Assembly: GCA_037976565.1 (NCBI GenBank)
Contig: CP137686.1
Span: 5,506,270 to 5,570,269, forward strand
Source of the DNA: Mesocentrotus franciscanus
Lineage: Eukaryota; Echinodermata; Echinoidea; Camarodonta; Strongylocentrotidae
Length of the DNA stretch: 64,000 nt
Direction: 5' to 3'
Both the position numbers and the translations under genes were made by a program. Below are positions 57,451 through 64,000 of this stretch, in pieces. Within the stretch, counting starts at the first letter, position 1. Each line of letters opens with the position of its first letter. The notes under the pieces were generated by a model. It had not been told where the DNA came from. It saw only the letters and a list, made by a program, of their open reading frames with translations, and did no database searches.

Positions 57451-57988
57451 TTAAAGGTACTATGTCCCATTTGCAGGCCAAAAAAATGAAAAGGTTAAAT
57501 TCCAACGGCATTTGAAAGACAATACTAATTTAGAACTTCGCTAAAAAAAAGGGGGCTTGAAAATGTCTTTAAGTGGGAAAATAACGACTATTAGTTGTCG
57601 AATCGACTTAGGAGCTATAGAGCCAGTAAGTAATAGTCTGATTTTTCAGACCATTGTACCGAATGGTCGTACGTTTTGTGCTGCGCAAAGATTCAATCAG
57701 TTTAATTTTGGCCATTACAAGAAGTGGGTTATTGATGTAGACAAATGCTCATGTACCCTTTACAGCTCATTTTATGTATGTTATTACCAAAGATGAAAAA
57801 AGCCAGTCAGTCACTCAATAGTGTCTGACAGTGAAGTCTAGCAAGTAAACGGGTTTCCTTGCATAATTTGAATATTAGGACACTGCTAACGTTTAAATTT
57901 CACAGATAGGACATACATGACATATTCATAATTCCTGCAAAGTTCTACAGAATTTGATGTTGGCTGCATAAGGGACAAAGTATCTTTA
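57451..57988 (+). mobile_element. 540-bp MITE family, copy 3
   Basis: TTAAAGGTACTATGTCCC to GTATCTTTAA. Its 79-codon frame at 57557-57796 differs from copy 1 by one visible change (FYAA to FCAA). Confidence 0.88.
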
Positions 57989-58817
57989 ACCTAAAATGTA
58001 ATTAAATTGTAATATTATAGTTGGGAGAATTAAGGAATTGGTCAGACCAGTTTTTCTCAATTGTTTTCATTAATAATGGTCTGTTTTCACTCAAACTTTC
58101 AGATTATCTTTAATTGTACATCTCGCATTGAATTCACTACCTTAGCACCATTTTCTCTTATCTGAACAATGTTACCAAATACCTTTAATCAGCGAGAAGT
58201 CCTCACCTCTAGAGTGTGCTAGAGTCTAGTCTGATTAAATTTAAACTAACGCACTAAGTAGTTATTTAAACTAAGTAAGTAGTTATTTAACAAAAGCAGA
58301 ACAAAACAATAAATGAAAGAAAAAAAAATGTAAATAAATTAGTAAACAAACAAAAAAACACAGACCGTTTACTTTTTCTTTGTAAATTTTTTTAATGAAT
58401 GATCATTGAATGTCAGAATAATGATGATCTTCAAATGTTTTCTTTAATAATGATTTGTTAAAAATCTTGGTTTCATTCGGGAAGTGAAAAAGAAAAGTTG
58501 TTGTAGAGGTCTAAGACCTTGCAAATAAATTTGGACTCTAACAAGAAACAAAATAATAAAACTGAATTCCTGTTAGATCTAGCAGTTATGTATAGATCTA
58601 CATGTATCTGTGTATTACATGTATGTCAATGAATAGCATTGCCATTGGTTGTTCCGAGTTTGGGAGGATAATTTTCTGATTATATTTGCATAGACTCTGT
58701 ATGGTTTGGATTAATCACTGAAGATTCAGTCATTTACACTGTAGATCATGTCATGCCTTGACTTTCAAGAGCAAAATTACATGTAGGTGCTTGTTAACTA
58801 AACACAAACTTACAATA

Positions 58818-59250
58818 CAGACCTGCCAACCAATACGATTTAGTCGTATTTAGTACGATTTTTAGAAGTAAATACGACAGTATGATTTTCCTATAAAAAA
58901 TATGATTTTCAAAAAACAAAAAACAAAAAACAAAAAAAATTATTTTTTTATTTTTTTTATAAATCTTATTTTGTGTGTGTGCCATTTTCAATGGCAAAAT
59001 GCCCATTCTGTGTTGTAAAGTATCCTTCCAGCATCTCACATTGGCAATTTGGGGATGTTCATTGGTTCATCGAACACACCAGTCATGACGAAATCATGCA
59101 TATTCAACCAATGCTCCATAAAATATGCTCGATGTAGGAACTGTAAGAGGCATTGATCCGGGTTTTTTTTTAAATGCAACTTTTGTCGGTAAAATACAAC
59201 TTTTGGGATTAAAGAATACAGTTTTTGAACTCCAGAGGTTGGCAGGTCTG
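58818..59250. mobile_element. hAT-like MITE, CAGACCTGCCAACC ends
   Basis: CAGACCTGCCAACC at left and GGTTGGCAGGTCTG at right are perfect 14-bp TIRs. ACAATA flanks both sides (58812-58817 and 59251-59256). The interior has ATACGATTT words and a poly-A/T tract. Confidence 0.85.
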
Positions 59251-59779
59251 ACAATATGTAGTAGGTTGTCAGTTTGTCACTGAACAATTTGAGGGAGACT
59301 GGTGTCAGACTAAAAGTCACCAAATATTCCATGTTGGAATAAACAAGTAAACAAATACCCTGGTAAACATCTTATGTTCCAAAAAAGGGATCAAATTGTT
59401 AGAATTTAAACTGAAGCACATTTTGATTGTAAAAAAGTGAGAGGAAGATACAACATTTATAAGCCAAGTTTAATCTAATGTATATTGTGCATATAATACT
59501 GTTGTCATATTCACCACCAAAAGCGAATTGAGTCGGAATTAAGTCTGCACTCTAAATCCTTTTCGCGATCGATCATACTCACAGCAGCAAGACTGCATCA
59601 CATCTGCTATGTGTATTTGTTTCCATGGTTTCTGCAGTCTTCTTTCATCTAGGTTCCCACCTTAAGTAACCGTGCCGATCAAGGCACGCACATTTTGACA
59701 TTCTACGCAAAGTATTTAGTGAAACGTTTTAATTGTAATACAAAAAATATATTTTAATGAATTATTTCATTTTATATCT

Positions 59780-60274
59780 TTGTTATAAAGAAAGAGATGA
59801 TACCAAGCTTTTTGAAACAGGACGGTAAGCAAAGAGTACGGAAAGATAGAAAGAGAAAATAATATGAAAACAAAGGATAACATAAGCAAATATAAAAGAG
59901 AAGATGATATTGATATAAAAACAAAAAAATAACATGAGTAAATGTAGGATAATGATAGAAGGATAACAAAACAAAAAACAAAGAAAAAGATAAGGAAAGG
60001 GGGCAGAAAAATAATAGAATGATAAAAACAAAGAAAAAGATTAGAAAGGGTAGAGAGAATGATAGGATACAAACAAAGTATGACATAAGAAAAGATTTTA
60101 AAAGGTGGTAGAAGGATAAGAATAAAGACTAACATAAGGAAAGATCAAGGATGAGGAAAGATAGAAGAGAAATAATAAAAGGAATGGGACGAGAAAATGA
60201 TAACAGAATGAAAACAGAGATTAACATAAGGAAAGATAGGAGCGAAGATACTAGAAGGATTAAAAACAGAATAA
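59780..60274 (+). repeat. Purine-rich minisatellite, left block
   Basis: About ten variable units of the theme GATAGAAGGATAAAAACAAAG..TAACATAAGGAAA. Hydrophobic frames on the other strand are simple-sequence artefacts. The array resumes at 60851 after a LINE fragment. Confidence 0.85.
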
Positions 60275-60850
60275 TTCACTACTCCAAGGTATATCGCTTA
60301 AAGATCTTAACTCCCTTCAACTCCTCCATAATGAAGCAGCACGGCTAAATCATTGTAAACAAAAATTTGTCCATGTCTCCCCTCTCATCACTGATCTTCA
60401 CTGGCTTCTTGTTAATAATCGTTTCATACATAAGACCTTAACTCTCACTTACAAGTGTCTCAATAATCAGGCCCCAGCATACCTAGGTAATCTTCTCCAT
60501 GCGCACACATCCATGCACAATACACGATCAGCCAGTAGTAAAACACTTACCGTCCCTCGAACCAGTAAACAGATAGGAGATAGGGCTTTTTCCGTTATAT
60601 ATTGCCCCCCAAACCTGGAACTCCTTACCCCCTGTCATACTCTCACAGTTTTCAAGAAATGTCTGAAAACACATCTTTTCTAATTTGTCGTAATATTTCT
60701 CTCTGTTTGTAATTAATGTAAGCTTCATATGATAATGTTCTCTCATTTTTTGTTGTTTGTTAGTATTTCTTGTTTATGCGCTTTGTATCTAATGAAAAGG
60801 CGCTTTATAAATGTAATAATATTATTATTATTATTATTATTGTTATTATT
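60275..60850 (+). mobile_element. CR1/L2-like LINE, 3' end, inserted in the minisatellite
   Basis: Frames read LLHNEAARLNHCKQKFVHVSPLITDLHWL, RFIHKTLTLTYKCLNNQAPAYLGNLL, then DRAFSVIYCPPNLELL and FKKCLKTHLF, the usual C-terminus of CR1/L2 ORF2. The 3' UTR ends AAAAGGCGCTTTATAAATG and (ATT)n. Confidence 0.88.
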
Positions 60851-60925
60851 ATAACATGAGTAAATGAAGAAAGAGAAAATGATAGAAGGATAAAAACAAA
60901 GAATAACATGAGGAAAAGAAGATGA
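60851..60925 (+). repeat. Purine-rich minisatellite, right block
   Basis: ACATGAGTAAATGAAGAAAG, GATAGAAGGATAAAAACAAAG, AATAACATGAGGAAAAG continue the array exactly where the left block broke off. Confidence 0.85.
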
Positions 60926-61236
60926 TCACGCAGGACTAAGTCTTCCTGTCCGCATCGAGTAGTACACATTACACAGAATCCACTAAATGCGAATTCGATC
61001 CTAATCTCAAAGCGGGTCGAGATGTCCGCATCAAATGCGGATGGAGAGATGCTGATAGCATTCACATTACCTTTTGGGTCCTGACTAAGTCCGAATTTAA
61101 TCCGCATTTACTCCCCTTCTACCCCTAACATGAAAAGGGTATATGTGTCATGTACATGTACGTTTAGTGGTTTGATATTTTCACCATTCGCATGCTTCTG
61201 TCTAATATCCACATATTATACATCACCGAAAATGTA

Positions 61237-61776
61237 TTTAAAGGTACTGGACTACAGTGTATGTCCCATTTGCAGCTAACATCAAATTCTGTAGAACTTT
61301 GCAGGAATTATGAATATGTCACGTATGTCCTATCTGTGAAAGTTAAACATTAGCAGTATCCTAGTACCTTTATTCAAATTATGCAAGGAAACCTGTTTAC
61401 TTTCTAGACTTCACCGTCAGACACTATTGCGTGACTGACTGACTTCTTTTTCTTTGGTAATAACATACATAAAATGAGCTGTAAAGGGTACATGAGCATT
61501 TGTCTACATCAATAAACCACTTCTTGTAATTAAACTGATTGAATCTTTGCGCAGCACAAAACGGGTCTGAAAATCAGACTATTTACTAAAGGATTGCAAT
61601 CACTAAAGTCGATTCGACAACTAATGGTCATTATTTTCCCACAAAATGACACGTTTTGAGGGAAGTTCTAAATTAGTATTATCTTTCAAATGCTGTTGGA
61701 ATTTAACCTTTTCATTTTTTTTTGGCCTGCAAATGGGACATACATGTACATGTATGTACACTGTAGTACCTTTAAA
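61237..61776 (-). mobile_element. 540-bp MITE family, copy 4, inverted and diverged
   Basis: TTTAAAGGTAC...GTACCTTTAAA ends, with the interior reversed relative to copies 1-3 and several indels. An extra GGACTACAGTGTA / TACACTGTAGT pair has been gained just inside both ends. Confidence 0.82.
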
Positions 61777-62059
61777 CTGTGAGTGTTGTTAATTAATCAT
61801 GTTGTTGTGGGAGTTGTTGGTGGGTGCTTATATTGCTTCTGTGACTGGTAGTTCAGGTGTGTTGATGATTTATGGGTGTGTTGTGTCTTGTTTCCTATGA
61901 GTGTGCTGGGTGAGATTCTGATTCTATTGGTGAAAGAGTTAATTACATTTCCGGTGAAGTTTAATTTTTTTCTTACTGTGTTTCAAATCGTTGGATAATC
62001 TCATTTTGTGATTCTGGGTAAATCCATGAATTTACATCCATGTCACTAGTTGCTGATTA

Positions 62060-62232
62060 TTTCCTATAATGTTATATTATTTAATATTCCTGTAATATAT
62101 TTTGTTTTACTTATTTCATTGTTATTTTGTATGTTACCATGTATAGGCCTATACAGGACCAATGTGAAAAACAGCTTTGGCTGATATTGTCATCCTGTAT
62201 AAATATTTAAAAATAAATAAATAAATAAATAT
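62060..62232 (+). mobile_element. LINE 3' end with (AAAT)n tail
   Basis: TGAAAAACAGCTTTGGCTGA, TATTGTCATCCTGTATAAA and then (AAATA)n resemble the 3' UTR end of non-LTR elements. No coding part is visible. Confidence 0.5.
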
Positions 62233-62776
62233 GGCTCCTTCATGGATTGCAATTTTGACAGGACATGGTAATGTGAAATTATGAACAACTTTATGACTCT
62301 CGGCATACAATATGATTGAATAATTAATATGAAGGCATACTCTAAGCTACAATTTCATATGATCATTATTGTAAGATTAATGACAAGTTTATATGATTTA
62401 ATAACTTCTTTTGAGTGCCTCCCAGAGGAAATCTGTACCCGGCCTTCACATGTAGCTAGAAGTGTGTGAAGTTGTGAACATCTTGCGGTGTAGGGTAGGA
62501 TACATACATGTAGCATTGTGTGCTACAGATATTTTGGTTTGATTGTTCAGAAAAATACACTTCCACGAGCACTCCTTAATAGGCTGCCAGTCAGTTTAGC
62601 CATAGACAGGCAACGATACTTGCACAATGTACATTTACATGTAGGCCTCCATGTACTTTAGGGATTCTATGACATGTACATGTGTAAATATTTACACTAA
62701 AATTCATTGAAAATCATTGGCAGAATTGAAATTTGTTGACACACTTTATTATTTGTTTTCCTTCACATAGAACAAT

Positions 62777-62942
62777 AAACGTTATACAAATGATGCATGC
62801 GCATGAGTTCATTATACGATCTATCCGCACTCGAGTTGAGGCTGTGTGTATCTATTGCACGAAGCCGTTAGGCTGAGTGCGATAGATACACACAGATCGT
62901 ATAATGAACGAATGAAAACATGCATCATTTGTTTTATACAAC
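62777..62942. repeat. Long imperfect palindrome
   Basis: CAAATGATGCATG and GTTCATTATACGAT at left pair with ATCGTATAATGAAC and CATGCATCATTTG at right; CTGTGTGTATCTAT and ATAGATACACACAG pair in the centre. Confidence 0.8.
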
Positions 62943-63340
62943 GAAACTCCTAGATCCTTGTTATTTGATGTAAAAATAATTAAATCAAGATTGTTTCGTG
63001 ACAGTATGGCTGACAAATAAATCTCAAGTTTAATAAGGCTTAATTTAGTTTGCACACATAGCTATAGTAAGCGCACTTACCTCTATACCCAATTACGCGT
63101 AGTGCTGCACAAGCATACATGTAGGCCCATATGCACACACAGTATTAAGCGCTCTCACCTCTACGCGCACTACTGCGTGTACATGTACATGCATTAAAAA
63201 AAAACGTTGGATAGTAAAAACTGGAAAATATTGCACGTTTTTTCATGAAAAGGCGTGCAATAGGCTCAGTAAATGAATCACACGTGACCGCCCATGACCA
63301 ATCATTTGATTAGGATCTAGGAGTGAGTTGTATAAATTCA

Positions 63341-63720
63341 ATTATGGGCAGTGTTAAATTTTGTTGATACCCTTTTTTATTTGTTTTCATTCACATGGAA
63401 CATTAAACATACAGTATTCAATTATGGGCAGTGTTAAATTTTGTTGATACCCTTTTTTATTTGTTTTCATTCACATGGAAAATTAAACATACGGTATTCA
63501 ATTATGGGCAGTGTTAAATTTTGTTGATACCCTTTTTTATTTGTTTTCATTCACATGGAAAATTAAACATACAGTATTCAATTATGGGCAGTGTTAAATT
63601 TTGTTGATACCCTTTTTTATTTGTTTTCATTCACATGGAAAATTAAACATACAGTATTCAATTATGGGCAGTGTTAAATTTTGTTGATATCCTTTTTTAT
63701 TTGTTTTCATTCACATGGAA
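63341..63720 (+). repeat. Five-copy, 80-bp direct tandem array
   Basis: Units start at 63341, 63421, 63501, 63581 and 63661 with ATTATGGGCAGTGTTAAATT and contain TTCATTCACATGGAA. Copies differ at only a few positions. A diverged unit is at about 62705-62785 (GGCAGAATTGAAATTTGTTG..TTCACATAGAACAATAAAC). Confidence 0.95.
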
Positions 63721-64000
63721 CCATAAATAATATGAAGTTTCCTTTACACTCAGAGAGCTTCATGTCACTTTTTAAAAGACCTCAGTTTCTAAAGGTGCAA
63801 TGCATTTTAATACGCTGTATTCTGTGGCCCTGCTTATAAAATGTGAAAAAAGTGAGTGAATATTACATAAGGAAATATAAGATTGCCATGGCATGGATGC
63901 CAATCGATAGTGAATCAATAAATACAAGTACAGTAGGAGTATGGGGCAAGGATTTAAGTGCCAGGTGTCTCAGGGGAAACGAAGGGCTATCTCTGATTTC

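Larger units (their letters stand above)
56988..64000. other. Repeat-filled terminal 7 kb, no supported exon
   Basis: It holds two ~540-bp MITE copies, a hAT-like MITE, two LINE fragments, a polypurine minisatellite, a palindrome and an 80-bp tandem array, each listed separately. It is probably the first intron of the gene starting at 56890. No frame with conserved protein features remains once the repeats are set aside. Confidence 0.5.

Noticed and set aside
59767..60135. Hydrophobic multi-pass membrane protein on the minus strand
   Set aside because: The complement of a purine minisatellite; Leu/Phe/Ser composition is a simple-repeat artefact in three frames at once.
63341..63720. CRISPR array
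   Set aside because: The 80-bp units are contiguous with no variable spacers, and the genome is animal.

Overview
The window is eukaryotic, animal nuclear DNA. The protein-coding genes are split by GT-AG introns, encode conserved metazoan proteins, and sit among many transposon relics, foldback elements and microsatellites. tRNA-derived SINEs, CR1/L2-like LINE relics, minisatellite-bearing elements with palindromic ends and abundant short inverted-repeat elements fit a marine deuterostome, most likely an echinoderm such as a sea urchin. The species is an inference; the intron-exon structures are read directly from the sequence. No sign of bacterial, plasmid, phage or CRISPR content was found. 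LAYOUT: six genes lie in strictly alternating orientation. (1) 162-5628, minus: a 1358-residue, mostly disordered protein ending in a MYND zinc finger, with a possible N-myristoylation signal and a 142-codon internal duplication. (2) 8229-15475, plus: a complete 7-exon phospholipid scramblase of 256 residues. (3) 18581-26510, minus: a complete 7-exon eIF4E2/4EHP of 230 residues. (4) 28447-33545, plus: a complete 6-exon Mediator subunit MED4 of 249 residues, with a decayed second copy of exon 5 in intron 4. (5) 38262-55212, minus: a complete 10-exon secreted S28 serine peptidase like PRSS16/K12H4.7, 499 residues, with Ser-Asp-His all present. (6) 56890 onward, plus: the first coding exon of a gene that runs out of sight. 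Genes 1/2, 3/4 and 5/6 are head-to-head; genes 2/3 and 4/5 are tail-to-tail. The likely poly(A) signals of MED4 and the peptidase lie only about 100 bp apart near 35.7 kb. The five recognised genes do not form one pathway: eIF4E2 represses cap-dependent translation, MED4 serves RNA polymerase II transcription, the scramblase moves membrane lipids and the S28 peptidase cuts peptides in the secretory or lysosomal route. MOBILE CONTENT: introns and intergenic DNA hold four SINEs, three LINE relics, four copies of one ~540-bp MITE family, three hAT-like MITEs with short target duplications, two pogo/Tigger-like MITEs, many foldbacks, two tandem-repeat elements with palindromic ends, an 80-bp five-copy tandem array at 63.34-63.72 kb, and several simple-repeat tracts. 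MAIN FIND: 46301-46360, plus strand, inside intron 4 of the peptidase gene (antisense to it), carries every core nucleotide of a type I hammerhead self-cleaving ribozyme with a 10-bp helix I, a short helix II and a self-complementary helix III of the dimer-dependent kind. Two weaker hammerhead-like cores lie at 36877-36908 (plus) and near 7785-7812 (minus). Other notable items are two phase-compatible alternative last exons for eIF4E2, the MED4 exon 5 duplicate, and an in-frame 99-bp triplication inside a dead LINE.
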